A stretch of 64,000 nucleotides of DNA from Pedobacter frigiditerrae (GCF_032678705.1 NZ_JAVTSS010000001.1:372001-436000), one strand, 5' to 3'. Positions 9,042-17,782 are shown, numbered from the stretch's first letter. The notes: generated by a model not told the origin, from the sequence alone. Program-made: numbers and translations.

Positions 9042-9049
9042 CAAATATA
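9042..9049 (-). promoter_or_regulatory. TAnnTTTG -7 box of the fucosidase gene
   Basis: TATATTTG on the minus strand, 19 bases before the ATG, matching the Bacteroidota -7 consensus exactly. It implies a 5' leader of about 12-15 bases. Confidence 0.6.
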
Positions 9050-9142
9050 GGCCTTTGCGAATAATTTTTAGATCATAATGAATTAGATATACCTAATGCT
9101 CTAAAACTTGATAATAGAAAATAAAAATATGAGATGTAAAAA

Positions 9143-9169
9143 AAGCCATCTATTTTTAATAGATGGCTT
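9143..9169 (-). terminator. Intrinsic terminator after the lipoprotein gene
   Basis: A perfect 12-bp stem, AAGCCATCTATT (9143-9154) with AATAGATGGCTT (9158-9169), and a three-base loop. Read on the minus strand it is followed by a T-run (complement of GTAAAAAA). It lies between the lipoprotein stop (9222) and the fucosidase start (9022), separating the two transcripts. Confidence 0.85.
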
Positions 9170-9221
9170 AAAAATTTTATGTTAAAATACTGTACTAAAA
9201 ACTTTCAAAACTTCAATTAGC

Positions 9222-10091
9222 TTAATATTTTACGTCAAACTTACCCTCTGTTAATCTTATTAAGGTAGTTGTGTTAGAATTTTGGAGCTTTACAACGCCT
9301 TCAAAAGTACCAATTATACCGTCAGCCGTGATATCAGTAACAATAATTTTTCCACTTATTGAATCATAAGGAGTATTAGCATCTGGGTTGTAATATATAT
9401 GAGCACCCGCGGTTAGAGGAGCTGTAACATCATAAGTTCCTGGCCCTTTAAAGTCAGATATTCCTAAGGTAAATGTTTTGTTTCCTGTTATACCAATAAT
9501 GTTAATTGTTGCTAAGCCACCACTAACAATCTGACACTCTAAAAATGTTGTATTAACGCCATCCATTTTAACACTTATGGTCGAATCGTCATTATCCTGA
9601 TCCAAAACCAAATCAGTCTCTAGGTTAATAACAAATTGTCCTTCAGTAATATTTTTAACTGCGCCATCAATATTAACCGCCTTGAAAGCAAAAGTGCCAA
9701 TGATGACTTTACTGTTATATGTTGTTATTTTAATAGTTCCCGATTCGGCAAAATAGCTGTTATCCGATTCATCATTATAAGCAGCACTCGATGACATATC
9801 AGCAGCATTGTAAGTGCCTACACCTTTTATATCTTCCCATATAAAACCAAATGCCTGAGAATTTTTAAAACCGGTAATTTGTAGTGTTTTTTGTCCAGTC
9901 CATTTTTGCGCATTCACCAAATCACACACTACCAAAACCCCGTCAACTTTTGCACTCATTTTAGTAGTGTTCGAGGTGGGCTTAGTTCCACCAGGACCAG
10001 AGCCTTCAACAAATACAATGTCTTTTTGGCAAGCATTTAAGCCAACAGTCATCAATATTAAAAGCAATAAAAGCGATTTAATGTTTTTCAT
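9222..10091 (-). CDS. Lipoprotein with two tandem DUF6252-like domains
   Basis: A 289-residue lipoprotein: a hydrophobic leader with lipobox Cys21 in LNACQKD, then a Gly/Pro/Thr linker and two beta-rich repeats. Repeat one starts MSAKVDGVLVVC and contains GVGTYN; repeat two starts ISVKMDGVNTTFLEC and contains GPGTYD. Both end in a segment of the form GTF..KA..GTV..ITEG(Q/K)F. The duplicated order and spacing show an internal gene duplication. The arrangement resembles the DUF6252 group of Bacteroidota surface lipoproteins, whose role is unknown. It is probably outer-membrane anchored. The gene lies 16 bases downstream of glyS and could be read through from it, and it has its own terminator. 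Confidence 0.78.
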   Translation of the reverse strand: MKNIKSLLLLLILMTVGLNACQKDIVFVEGSGPGGTKPTSNTTKMSAKVDGVLVVCDLVNAQKWTGQKTLQITGFKNSQAFGFIWEDIKGVGTYNAADMSSSAAYNDESDNSYFAESGTIKITTYNSKVIIGTFAFKAVNIDGAVKNITEGQFVINLETDLVLDQDNDDSTISVKMDGVNTTFLECQIVSGGLATINIIGITGNKTFTLGISDFKGPGTYDVTAPLTAGAHIYYNPDANTPYDSISGKIIVTDITADGIIGTFEGVVKLQNSNTTTLIRLTEGKFDVKY

Positions 10092-10107
10092 GGGGTGTAA
10101 ATTTGTA

Positions 10108-11586
10108 CTAAGCTAATAAATTTCTCCAGCTCACTTTGCCTTCAATAATTGTATGTAATTCTTTAATCTCAATTCGTTGTTGCTCCATTGTATCGCGATG
10201 ACGAATAGTAACCGTATTGTCTTCTAAAGTTTGGTGATCAACTGTTACACAGAAAGGTGTTCCAATTGCATCCATACGGCGATAACGTTTACCAATGGCA
10301 TCTTTCTCTTCATAAACACAGTTGAAATCAAATTTCAAATGATCCATTATTTCACGAGCTTTTTCTGGTAAGCCATCTTTTTTTGTTAATGGGAAAATTG
10401 CCACTTTTATTGGTGCTAAGGCAGGATGTAAACGCAATAACGTTCTGCTGTCTTGTCTTTCTGGTGTACTTAAATCTTCTTCTTCAAATGCATTAATCAT
10501 CGTTAACAAGAACATTCTATCTAAACCGATTGATGTTTCGATAACATAAGGAACGTAATTACCGTAAGGTTTACCTTCTTCATTTAAGTCATTATCAAAA
10601 TATTGCATTTTCTTGCCAGAAAACTCTTGATGTTGCGTTAAATCGAAATCAGTTCTACTGTGTATACCTTCAACTTCTTTAAAGCCGAATGGGAATTCGA
10701 ATTCAATATCAGTTGCTGCATTAGCGTAATGCGCTAATTTAACATGGTCATGAAAACGATATTTTTCTGGGGCAGTACCCAAAGCTTGGTGCCATTTTAA
10801 ACGAGCTTCTTTCCAATAAGCAAACCATTTTTTGTCTTCACCTGGGCGAACGAAAAATTGCATTTCCATTTGCTCAAACTCACGCATACGCATGATAAAC
10901 TGACGAGCTATTACTTCGTTTCTAAAAGCCTTACCAATTTGTGCAATCCCGAAAGGAATTTTCATTCTTCCAGATTTTTGCACATTTAAAAAGTTAACAA
11001 AAATGCCTTGCGCAGTCTCCGGACGAAGATAAACTTCATCACTTCCTTCTGCCATTGCACCAAATTGTGTGCTAAACATCAAGTTAAACTGACGAACATC
11101 AGTCCAATTTTTTGTCCCACTAACCGGACAAGCAATTTCGTGTTCTTCAATTAAAACCTTTAAACGAGGCAAATCTTCGGCTGTTAGCGCAGCATCCATG
11201 TCAGCTTGCAATTTTGCAGCTTTTTCAGTTTTGCCATCTTTCTCGTAACGAGCAATTTTGTCTTCTAACAACTGATCAGCACGGTAACGTTTTTTAGAAT
11301 CTTTATTGTCAATCATTGGGTCGTTAAAACCATCAACGTGACCACTCGCTTTCCATACTTTCGGGTGCATGAAAATTGCAGAATCAATTCCCACAATGTT
11401 TTCGTGCATCTGCACCATTGCTTTCCACCAGTAAGTTTTAATGTTGTTTTTTAGTTCGGCACCTAGTTGTCCGTAATCGTAAACGGCACTTAAACCGTCA
11501 TATATTTCGCTGCTTTGAAATACAAAACCATATTCCTTAGCGTGTGATATTACATTTTTAAATTGTTCGTCGTTTGTTTTAGCCAT
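10108..11586 (-). CDS. glyS: Glycine--tRNA ligase (alpha2 type)
   Basis: A 492-residue class II aminoacyl-tRNA synthetase of the dimeric glycyl type. Visible blocks are DGFNDPMIDNK near the glycine pocket, the motif-2 region EVYLRPETAQGIFVNF, RMREFEQMEMQFF, and the motif-3 block ETSIGLDRMFLL. A C-terminal anticodon-binding domain follows (about 385-492; VAIFPLTKKD, KRYRRMDAIGTPFCVTVD). It charges tRNA-Gly in the cytosol. Length is in the normal range. A -7 box TATCTTTG ends seven bases before the ATG, so the message is probably leaderless or nearly so. The divergent neighbour across 379 bases is gldA. Confidence 0.97.
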   Translation of the reverse strand: MAKTNDEQFKNVISHAKEYGFVFQSSEIYDGLSAVYDYGQLGAELKNNIKTYWWKAMVQMHENIVGIDSAIFMHPKVWKASGHVDGFNDPMIDNKDSKKRYRADQLLEDKIARYEKDGKTEKAAKLQADMDAALTAEDLPRLKVLIEEHEIACPVSGTKNWTDVRQFNLMFSTQFGAMAEGSDEVYLRPETAQGIFVNFLNVQKSGRMKIPFGIAQIGKAFRNEVIARQFIMRMREFEQMEMQFFVRPGEDKKWFAYWKEARLKWHQALGTAPEKYRFHDHVKLAHYANAATDIEFEFPFGFKEVEGIHSRTDFDLTQHQEFSGKKMQYFDNDLNEEGKPYGNYVPYVIETSIGLDRMFLLTMINAFEEEDLSTPERQDSRTLLRLHPALAPIKVAIFPLTKKDGLPEKAREIMDHLKFDFNCVYEEKDAIGKRYRRMDAIGTPFCVTVDHQTLEDNTVTIRHRDTMEQQRIEIKELHTIIEGKVSWRNLLA

Positions 11587-11593
11587 AGTGGCG

Positions 11594-11601
11594 CAAAGAT
11601 A
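11594..11601 (-). promoter_or_regulatory. TAnnTTTG -7 box of glyS
   Basis: TATCTTTG on the minus strand with only seven bases to the ATG at 11586, predicting a transcription start at or next to the start codon. Confidence 0.7.
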
Positions 11602-11698
11602 ATATTTAAAGATGAAAGACTAAAGCTAAAAGACTAAAGCTTAATTCTTATGCAAAACAGCTTATATTTTCTTAAATGCCTTATATGGTGATTTTTAG

Positions 11699-11832
11699 TT
11701 GAAAAGCAAAACCAGTGAAAGAAACCGAAATCAGTCCCGCCCTCGCTTCAATCTTTTGTCCTTCGATTTCGCTCAGGATGACAAAAGGATTTCCGCTAAG
11801 TCGCCTGCCTGCCGGACAGGCAGGGGTTTAGA
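11699..11832 (+). repeat. Dispersed repeat family A, copy 3, with nested REP
   Basis: It begins TTGAAAAGCAAAACCAGTG, passes TCAGTCCCGCCCTCGCTTCA, carries a nested CCTTCGATTTCGCTCAGGA motif, then GGATTTCCGCTAAGTCG. A hairpin CCTGCCTG (11804-11811) with CAGGCAGG (11817-11824) is followed by GGGTTTAGA. It lies between divergent glyS and gldA. Confidence 0.75.
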
Positions 11833-11912
11833 GAACAGAAACCTCTGCTACTAGCTAGGTCTAAGTACTTAGCCAACAATTTAACAATCCAGCAATTTAG
11901 CAATCCAAACCC

Positions 11913-11944
11913 CATCTTCCATTTTACCTCTTACATCTTCCATC
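11913..11944. repeat. Word-repeat tract GATGGAAGATG type
   Basis: On the minus strand this 32-base tract is nearly identical (two mismatches) to 31958-31989 near hscA/miaE. It consists of permuted words GATGGAAGATG, TAAGAGG and TAAAATGG. On the plus strand it is a C/T-rich tract directly upstream of the gldA -7 box. Confidence 0.7.
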
Positions 11945-11951
11945 TTTTTCC

Positions 11952-11959
11952 TATTTTTG
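11952..11959 (+). promoter_or_regulatory. TAnnTTTG -7 box of gldA
   Basis: TATTTTTG with six bases to the ATG at 11966. This suggests a leaderless message and argues that the in-frame TTG inside the box (11957) is not the start codon. Confidence 0.7.
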
Positions 11960-11965
11960 AACACA

Positions 11966-12673
11966 ATGAGCATTAAAGTAAAAAACCTTTCCAAACATTT
12001 CGGTCTACAAAAAGCAGTTGATTCTATTAGTTTTGAAGCTAAGCCAGGTAAAATATTAGGGTTTTTAGGTCCAAACGGAGCAGGTAAGTCTACTACCATG
12101 AAAATGCTTACAGCTTATATGTTGCCAACATCCGGTGATGCCGAAATATGTGGCAAAAGTATTTTAACGGATGAAATTGAAGTTAAAAGATCTATAGGCT
12201 ATTTGCCAGAAAACACGCCACTTTATAATGACATGTACATTCGTGAGTTTTTAAGTTTTGTCGGAGAAACTTATGGTATCGACAATTTGTCGCATCGAGT
12301 AGAAGATGTGATTAAACAAGTTGGCTTAACGCCAGAACAGCATAAAAAAATCGGAATGCTCTCAAAAGGTTACAAACAACGTGTTGGTTTAGCACAGGCA
12401 ATAATACATGATCCAAAAGTTTTAATTTTAGATGAGCCAACTTCTGGATTAGATCCCAATCAATTAACTGACATAAGGGCTTTAATAAAGAATTTAGGTA
12501 AAGACAAAACTGTCATTATTTCTACCCACATCATGCAAGAGGTAGAAGCAATCTGCGATGAAGTAATAATCATTAATAAAGGAAAGATTGTAGCAAATGA
12601 CACTATATCAGGACTTAAACATCAGCATAAAGAAATTTCGTTAGAAGAAATTTTTAGAAAATTAACTAATTGA
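11966..12673 (+). CDS. gldA: Gliding motility ABC transporter ATPase GldA
   Basis: A 235-residue ABC ATPase. Walker A is GPNGAGKST, the signature LSKGYKQRVG, Walker B VLILDEPTSGLD, and the switch His lies in IISTHIMQEVE. Sequence and context match GldA, which with GldF and GldG forms an ABC transporter tied to gliding motility in Bacteroidota. The ATG at 11966 is preferred over an in-frame TTG at 11957, because that TTG is part of the -7 promoter box and SIKVKNLSKHFG is the usual family start. gldF and gldG follow at 14157 after two outer-membrane-protein genes with their own terminators, so gldA is probably transcribed separately from its partners. Confidence 0.9.
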   Translation: MSIKVKNLSKHFGLQKAVDSISFEAKPGKILGFLGPNGAGKSTTMKMLTAYMLPTSGDAEICGKSILTDEIEVKRSIGYLPENTPLYNDMYIREFLSFVGETYGIDNLSHRVEDVIKQVGLTPEQHKKIGMLSKGYKQRVGLAQAIIHDPKVLILDEPTSGLDPNQLTDIRALIKNLGKDKTVIISTHIMQEVEAICDEVIIINKGKIVANDTISGLKHQHKEISLEEIFRKLTN

Positions 12674-12797
12674 TAAACAAATAATTGTATTTTTATTCTT
12701 AAAAGTTGTCAAATTCATGACTAACGATGGTAACTATTGGCTTAGTTGTTGCGTCTTATTGAAATTAATTAACAAATATAAATTACAAAAAAACACG

Positions 12798-13319
12798 ATG
12801 AAAAAATTATTATTATCATTAGCTCTTGTTGCAGGTTTAGGCCTTGCAGCTAACGCACAAACAGAAGGTGCAGTTAAAAAATTAAGTATCGGTGCAGAGT
12901 TTGGTATTCCAACTGAAGGATCTAACGAATTACTAGTTGGTGGTTCTTTACAGTTTGAACAACCAATCGCAAAATCATTAAATTTCACACTATCAGCTGG
13001 ATACATTGCTGATATGATTACTGGCGATGCAAAAGATGTTTTGAAAGCATTGGGAGCCAAAACTAGCTACGGATTTATTCCATTAAAAGCTGGTGCTAAA
13101 TATTATTTTGGTGGCAACTTTTATGCAGCTGGTGAAGTAGGTGCTGCAATAAGTACAGTTGATGGTATTGGTACTTCATTTGCATATGCTCCAACACTAG
13201 GCGCATCTTTTTCAGTTGCTGACAAATCTAGCTTAGATTTTGGTGTACGTTATGAGAACTGGTCAAAAGCTTCTTCTGGCTTTATTGGCTTACGTGCTGC
13301 TTATGCATTCGGATTGTAG
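12798..13319 (+). CDS. Small outer-membrane beta-barrel protein
   Basis: A 173-residue exported protein with signal peptide MKKLLLSLALVAGLGLAANA followed by Q, then alternating amphipathic beta-strands rich in Gly, Tyr and Phe, ending in the aromatic-terminated strand FIGLRAAYAFGL typical of outer-membrane barrels. Probably an eight-stranded porin-like or OmpW-like barrel; the cargo is unknown. An in-frame ATG at 12717 would add 27 unrelated residues before the signal peptide, so the start at 12798 is chosen. A strong terminator follows at 13335-13373. The first 15 codons closely match those of the next gene and of the gene at 51780. Confidence 0.8.
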   Translation: MKKLLLSLALVAGLGLAANAQTEGAVKKLSIGAEFGIPTEGSNELLVGGSLQFEQPIAKSLNFTLSAGYIADMITGDAKDVLKALGAKTSYGFIPLKAGAKYYFGGNFYAAGEVGAAISTVDGIGTSFAYAPTLGASFSVADKSSLDFGVRYENWSKASSGFIGLRAAYAFGL

Positions 13320-13334
13320 AAATAAATCAACAAC

Positions 13335-13373
13335 CAAAAAAGTCTCGATAATTTAATTTGTCGAGACTTTTTT
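13335..13373 (+). terminator. Intrinsic terminator after the first barrel gene
   Basis: Stem AAAAAAGTCTCGA (13335-13347) with TCGAGACTTTTTT (13361-13373) and an AT-rich 13-base loop, ending in a T-run. The perfect symmetry with A-tract and T-tract makes it potentially bidirectional. Confidence 0.9.
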
Positions 13374-13422
13374 ATTTAAACTAAATTGATAGTTTTGTAA
13401 TAAGGTAATCAAACAAAAAAAC

Positions 13423-14061
13423 ATGAAGAAATTATTATTATCATTAACATTAGTTGTAGGCCTAGGTGCTGCAGCTTTAGCACAATCACCAGTAAAATTT
13501 GGAGTAAAGGCAGGTTTAGCATTGCCTAACATGTCTATCTCTGCAGGTGGCATCTCTGTAGCATTCGATTCAAGAACATCATTTTATGTAGGCGGTACAG
13601 CAGATTTTTCTATTTCTAATACACTTTCGGTTCAGCCAGGTTTAACCTTTATAAGCAAAGGAACCAAGTTTAGTGGAGATGATTTCGATTTTGGAGATAT
13701 ATCAACAGGTTCAACTTCTGCGACCTTGAATTTCTCTTATGTTGAAATCCCAGTTAATTTATTAGCAAATTTTAAAGTAGGTGCTGGTAAGGTTTTCTTT
13801 GGAGGAGGTCCTTATTATGCTTTTGCAGTTGATGCTTACGGAAAATCTGGAGGCGTTAAAGAAGATGTAGATTTTGATGAGGATGGATTTAAACGTGGAG
13901 ATTTTGGCGTTAATTTTTTAGGTGGCTTCCAATTTTACAAAGGTTTAAATGTACACGCTGGTTACGGTTTAGGAATTAGCAGTGTTATTGATGATCAAGA
14001 AGAAGTTGATGTTAAATTCAAAAATAAAGTTTTTACTGTAGGTTTAGGCTTTACTTTTTAA
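13423..14061 (+). CDS. Outer-membrane beta-barrel protein (PorT-like)
   Basis: A 212-residue exported protein. The signal peptide runs MKKLLLSLTLVVGLGAAALA with Q next. The mature part, beginning VKFGVKAGLALPNMS, matches the 'outer membrane beta-barrel / PorT' pattern of Bacteroidota: a glycine-rich first strand, several amphipathic strands, and the C-terminal KVFTVGLGFTF ending in Phe. An acidic loop (KEDVDFDEDGFKRGDFG) faces outward in most models of such proteins. Function is unknown; this group includes T9SS accessory and adhesion barrels. It is adjacent to the similar gene at 12798, and both have AAAGTCTC-based terminators, hinting at a tandem origin of at least the leader and terminator parts. 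Confidence 0.82.
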   Translation: MKKLLLSLTLVVGLGAAALAQSPVKFGVKAGLALPNMSISAGGISVAFDSRTSFYVGGTADFSISNTLSVQPGLTFISKGTKFSGDDFDFGDISTGSTSATLNFSYVEIPVNLLANFKVGAGKVFFGGGPYYAFAVDAYGKSGGVKEDVDFDEDGFKRGDFGVNFLGGFQFYKGLNVHAGYGLGISSVIDDQEEVDVKFKNKVFTVGLGFTF

Positions 14062-14079
14062 CTATAAAACCTTTTAATT

Positions 14080-14109
14080 AAAAGTCTCAACATAATTGTT
14101 GAGACTTTT
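14080..14109 (+). terminator. Intrinsic terminator after the second barrel gene
   Basis: Stem AAAAGTCTCAACA (14080-14092), loop TAAT, complement TGTTGAGACTTTT (14097-14109), then more T. The AAAAGTCTC arm is shared with the terminator at 13335. Confidence 0.9.
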
Positions 14110-14156
14110 TTGTTTTAGGAGATATTGCATAACTTCGGCATCATTAACCGTCTTGC

Positions 14157-14885
14157 ATGTACGCAGTATTTAAACGAGAATTATTTAGCTTTTTAAATTC
14201 ACTAATGGCTTATATCACCATTGGTGTTTTTTTGTTGGCTTGCGCATTATTACTTTGGTTTTTTCCAGACACCTCTATTTTAGATTATGGTTATGCAGAA
14301 ATGAACGGTTTCTTTAATCTTGTTCCATTTTTGTTCATATTCCTAATTCCGGCAATTACCATGCGCTCTTTTGCAGAAGAAAGAAGGGAAGGAACTTATG
14401 TGCTTTTAGCTACTAGGCCATTAAGCGATTTACAAATAATTTTAGCTAAATACTTTGCGTGTGTAGTGCTATTGCTTTTTGCCTTAATACCAACATTAAT
14501 TTATTATTACAGCATCTATCAATTAGGACTACCGAAGGGAAATGTAGATGCTGGAGCTGTTATTGGTTCTTATTTAGGCTTATTTCTGTTAGGAAATGCT
14601 TTTATCTCAATTGGAATTTTTGCTTCGTCAATTACCAAAAATCAAGTTATTGCTTTTGCCGTAGCCGTTTTTTTGTGCTTTTTTGCTTATAGCGGATTTG
14701 CTTCTTTAAGCAAGGTGTTTGAGTTAAGTTCGTTAGAAACTATTCTAGTTAATTTAGGGATTAATGAACACTATCAATCTATTAGTAGAGGTGTTTTAGA
14801 TACTAGGGATTTAATCTATTTTATCACTTTTGTTTCTGTGTTTTTTGGATTAACTAAGCTCGTGATAGGAGGTAGGAAATGGTAA
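14157..14885 (+). CDS. gldF: Gliding motility ABC permease GldF
   Basis: A 242-residue ABC-2 type permease with about six membrane helices. The opening MYAVFKRELFSFLNSLMAYI and the block FAEERREGTYVLLATRPLSDLQI are characteristic of the GldF/NosY group. It forms the membrane channel of the GldA-GldF-GldG transporter. Its 3' end overlaps the annotated GldG frame by seven bases, though GldG may start later (see that entry). No exact -7 box is present; TAACTTCG at 14130-14137 is the nearest match. The gldA gene lies 1.5 kb upstream rather than directly adjacent. Confidence 0.9.
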   Translation: MYAVFKRELFSFLNSLMAYITIGVFLLACALLLWFFPDTSILDYGYAEMNGFFNLVPFLFIFLIPAITMRSFAEERREGTYVLLATRPLSDLQIILAKYFACVVLLLFALIPTLIYYYSIYQLGLPKGNVDAGAVIGSYLGLFLLGNAFISIGIFASSITKNQVIAFAVAVFLCFFAYSGFASLSKVFELSSLETILVNLGINEHYQSISRGVLDTRDLIYFITFVSVFFGLTKLVIGGRKW

Positions 14886-16603
14886 ATAAAGCTGAAAGAC
14901 CAAAGTCTAAAAACCAAAGATCAAGGAAGGTTAGTTTTATGAGGTTGCTGGGTTTTTTAATCATATTGATTTTAATAAATGTAATTGCCCAACATTTCCA
15001 TACTCGTTTCGATTTTACCAAAGAAAAGCGCTACACCTTAAATCAGAAAACCAAAGATGTTTTAGGGAAGACACAGAAAGACATTGTCATCACTGTGTTT
15101 TTAGATGGCGAAATTCCTGCAGCTTTTAAACGATTGCAAAATGCCACGAAAGATTTGCTAAGTGATTATAAGGCCTATTCAAACGCCAATGTGAAAATTA
15201 TTTTTGAAGATCCTTTGAAAGATGTGCCGGCAAATGAACAAGATACCGTCATCAATAAATACTTAGGTATTGGAATAAAACCTATCGCCATTAATCTTAA
15301 AAATGACGCTGGAATAACGCAGAAATTAATCTTTCCAATGGCTTTGATAGAAAGTGGAGATGTTCAAATTCCAGTTAACTTATTGCAAAAAACGGGTGGT
15401 GCAGCAACAGATTATGAAGAAAACATAACCAGCTCTATTCAGAATTTAGAATACGCATTTACGTCAGCCCTTAAAAGATTAATGACTGGTGTTAGTCCGA
15501 AAATTGGATTTACAGAAGGCCATGGTGAACCATCAAATGTTTATCTGTACGATGCCATTACCTCTTTATCACAACAATATTATGTGGGTAGGGTAGATTT
15601 AAAATTGATGACCAAACAAGGATTAGACGATTTAAATGTGCTCATTATCGAAAAGCCACAACAAGCTTTAACTGAAGTGGAGAAATATAAAATTAACTAC
15701 TTTGTCATGAAGGGTGGCAAAGTTGTTTGGGCAATTGACCAAGTTAATGCAGAATTAGATAGCTTAGAAAAAAGACCGCAAGAAATGGCTTTTAACAGGC
15801 AACTCAATCTTGATGATATGCTTTTTGAGTATGGCGCTCGCATCAATTACAATTTAATAACTGATGTAAACTGTGCCATGATTCCGTTTGCAACAGGTAA
15901 TGCTGGTCAGCAAGCACAAATTGACACAGCACCTTGGTTATATTATCCAGTTTTTATGCCAGATACAACCAGCAATGTTGTTAAAAATATAGATGGTATT
16001 AAAAGTCAGTTTGCAAGTACTGTTGATACGATTGGTGTGCCAAATGTGAGAAAGAAAATTATTCTTCAAACATCACCTTTTAACAAGATTTTCGAAACAC
16101 CTAAAATGCTTTCGTTGCAAATGTTGGCAGTTCAACCTTCTCAGGCAGAATATACAAGTGTGCCAAAACCTGCTGCGGTTTTATTAGAGGGAAGTTTTAA
16201 ATCTGTGTTTTTAAATCGGCCAGTGCCAGAAGGTATAACTGAAAATTATAATGTTCCTGCCAAAAGTAAACCCACAAAAATGATTGTGATTGGTGATGGC
16301 GATGTATTCTTAAATCAAGTAAGTAAGACAGATAAGACGCCTTTTCCGTTGGGATTTGACAGATATACGCAACAGAATTATGGAAATAAGGCGTTGTTAT
16401 TAAATATCGCAGATTATTTTACGGATGATGATAATTTAATCGCCCTGCGTAATAAAGAAATTAAGGTTAGATTACTGGATAGGACACGTTTACGTGCTGA
16501 AAAAACGAAATGGCAGCTGATAAATTCAGTTGCACCTTTGTTATTGTTAATATGTTTCGCAATTTTTCAACATTATTACCGTAAGCATAAGTATGCAAAG
16601 TAA
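14879..16603 (+). CDS. gldG: Gliding motility protein GldG
   Basis: A 574-residue protein with one N-terminal helix (about 22-40, LLGFLIILILINVIAQ), a large extracytoplasmic region (45-545) and a C-terminal helix (about 548-566) before a basic tail. The block FDFTKEKRYTLNQKTKDVL after the first helix is typical of GldG/ABC auxiliary proteins. It is the third part of the GldAFG complex. The first 20 residues (MVNKAERPKSKNQRSRKVSF) are very basic and encoded by DNA resembling the AAAGACTAAAG word repeats seen between genes. The ATG at 14939 (MRLLGFL) is therefore a serious alternative start, leaving 53 bases after gldF. Which start is used cannot be decided from the sequence alone. Confidence 0.88.
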   Translation: MVNKAERPKSKNQRSRKVSFMRLLGFLIILILINVIAQHFHTRFDFTKEKRYTLNQKTKDVLGKTQKDIVITVFLDGEIPAAFKRLQNATKDLLSDYKAYSNANVKIIFEDPLKDVPANEQDTVINKYLGIGIKPIAINLKNDAGITQKLIFPMALIESGDVQIPVNLLQKTGGAATDYEENITSSIQNLEYAFTSALKRLMTGVSPKIGFTEGHGEPSNVYLYDAITSLSQQYYVGRVDLKLMTKQGLDDLNVLIIEKPQQALTEVEKYKINYFVMKGGKVVWAIDQVNAELDSLEKRPQEMAFNRQLNLDDMLFEYGARINYNLITDVNCAMIPFATGNAGQQAQIDTAPWLYYPVFMPDTTSNVVKNIDGIKSQFASTVDTIGVPNVRKKIILQTSPFNKIFETPKMLSLQMLAVQPSQAEYTSVPKPAAVLLEGSFKSVFLNRPVPEGITENYNVPAKSKPTKMIVIGDGDVFLNQVSKTDKTPFPLGFDRYTQQNYGNKALLLNIADYFTDDDNLIALRNKEIKVRLLDRTRLRAEKTKWQLINSVAPLLLLICFAIFQHYYRKHKYAK

Positions 16604-16609
16604 TTTTTA

Positions 16610-16617
16610 TATTTTTG
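16610..16617 (+). promoter_or_regulatory. TAnnTTTG -7 box of dnaN
   Basis: TATTTTTG, 20 bases before the dnaN ATG and just after the gldG stop; predicts a short leader of about 13-16 bases. Confidence 0.55.
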
Positions 16618-16637
16618 AGCAAGACTAAAATACAACT

Positions 16638-17762
16638 ATGAGATTTATAGTATCAACTTCAACGTTATTAAAACATTTACAAACCGTTAATGGTGCATCT
16701 AGCAGCAGTACAGTTTTGCCAATTTTAGAAAATTTCTTGTTCGAAATTAAAGAAGGGAACTTAACTATTTCGGCTACCGACTTACAAACTAGTATGACAA
16801 CCTCCTTGGCTGTAGAGTCTAAAGAAGAGGGTAAAGTTGCCGTTCCATCTAGAATATTATTAGATACCTTAAAAACATTACCAGATCAGCCAATATCATT
16901 TAATATTGATGATAGTACCTTTTCAATTGAAATTAGTGCTGGTGATGGAAAATATAAATTAAGCGGAGAAAATGGAGATGATTTTCCAAAAATTCCTGTT
17001 GTAGAAAATGCATCATCTGTAAATTTACCTGCTTCGGTATTAACAGAAGCCATTACAAAAACCATTTTTGCAGTTAGTAACGATGAGTTAAGACCAGCAA
17101 TGACAGGTGTTTATTGCCAGCTTTCTCCTCAGCATATCACTTTTGTAGCTACTGATGCTCATAAATTGGTGCGTTATCGCAGAATGGACAGCAAAGCTGA
17201 TAAAGCTTCTTCGTTTATTTTGCCTAAAAAAGCATTAACATTATTAAAAGCTGCTTTACCAAGTACAGATGTTAATGTTTCTGTTGATTATAACGCAACA
17301 AGTGCTTTCTTTAAATTTGAAAATATCAACTTAGTTTGTCGTTTAATTGATGAACGTTATCCAGATTACGAAGCAGTAATTCCTGCTAACAATCCTAATA
17401 AATTGGTAATTGATAGAGCCTTATTCTTAAATACTTTACGTAGGGTTGTAATTTTCGCTAATAAAACTACACATCAAGTGCGATTGAAAATTAACGGAAG
17501 CGAATTAAATATCTCTTCTGAAGATTTAGATTTTGCTAACGAAGCTCACGAACGTTTAAGTTGCCAATATGAAGGTGAAGATTTAGAAATTGGATTTAAC
17601 GCTCGTTTCTTAATTGAAATGTTGAGCAACTTAAGTGGCGAAGAAGTTACCTTAGAATTATCAACTCCAAACCGTGCAGGTTTGTTAATTCCACAAACCA
17701 ATGATGAGAACGAGGATGTTTTAATGTTGGTAATGCCGGTTATGTTGAATAATAGCTACTAA
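16638..17762 (+). CDS. dnaN: DNA polymerase III beta subunit (sliding clamp)
   Basis: A 374-residue clamp protein of normal length with the three-domain DnaN pattern. Recognisable blocks are FIVSTSTLLKHLQTV at the start, the ATDLQTSM loop, the TDAHKLVRYR segment of domain 2, RLIDERYPDYEAVIP, and the C-terminal LLIPQTNDENEDVLMLVMPVML, where the polymerase peptide-binding cleft lies. Dimers encircle DNA and tether Pol III, MutS, ligase and others. dnaN is not next to dnaA or recF; only gldG precedes it and a lipoprotein follows, which is a common loose arrangement in this phylum. It has its own -7 box and a downstream hairpin. Confidence 0.97.
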   Translation: MRFIVSTSTLLKHLQTVNGASSSSTVLPILENFLFEIKEGNLTISATDLQTSMTTSLAVESKEEGKVAVPSRILLDTLKTLPDQPISFNIDDSTFSIEISAGDGKYKLSGENGDDFPKIPVVENASSVNLPASVLTEAITKTIFAVSNDELRPAMTGVYCQLSPQHITFVATDAHKLVRYRRMDSKADKASSFILPKKALTLLKAALPSTDVNVSVDYNATSAFFKFENINLVCRLIDERYPDYEAVIPANNPNKLVIDRALFLNTLRRVVIFANKTTHQVRLKINGSELNISSEDLDFANEAHERLSCQYEGEDLEIGFNARFLIEMLSNLSGEEVTLELSTPNRAGLLIPQTNDENEDVLMLVMPVMLNNSY

Positions 17763-17782
17763 TGAGTTTGGAAATCAAAAAG

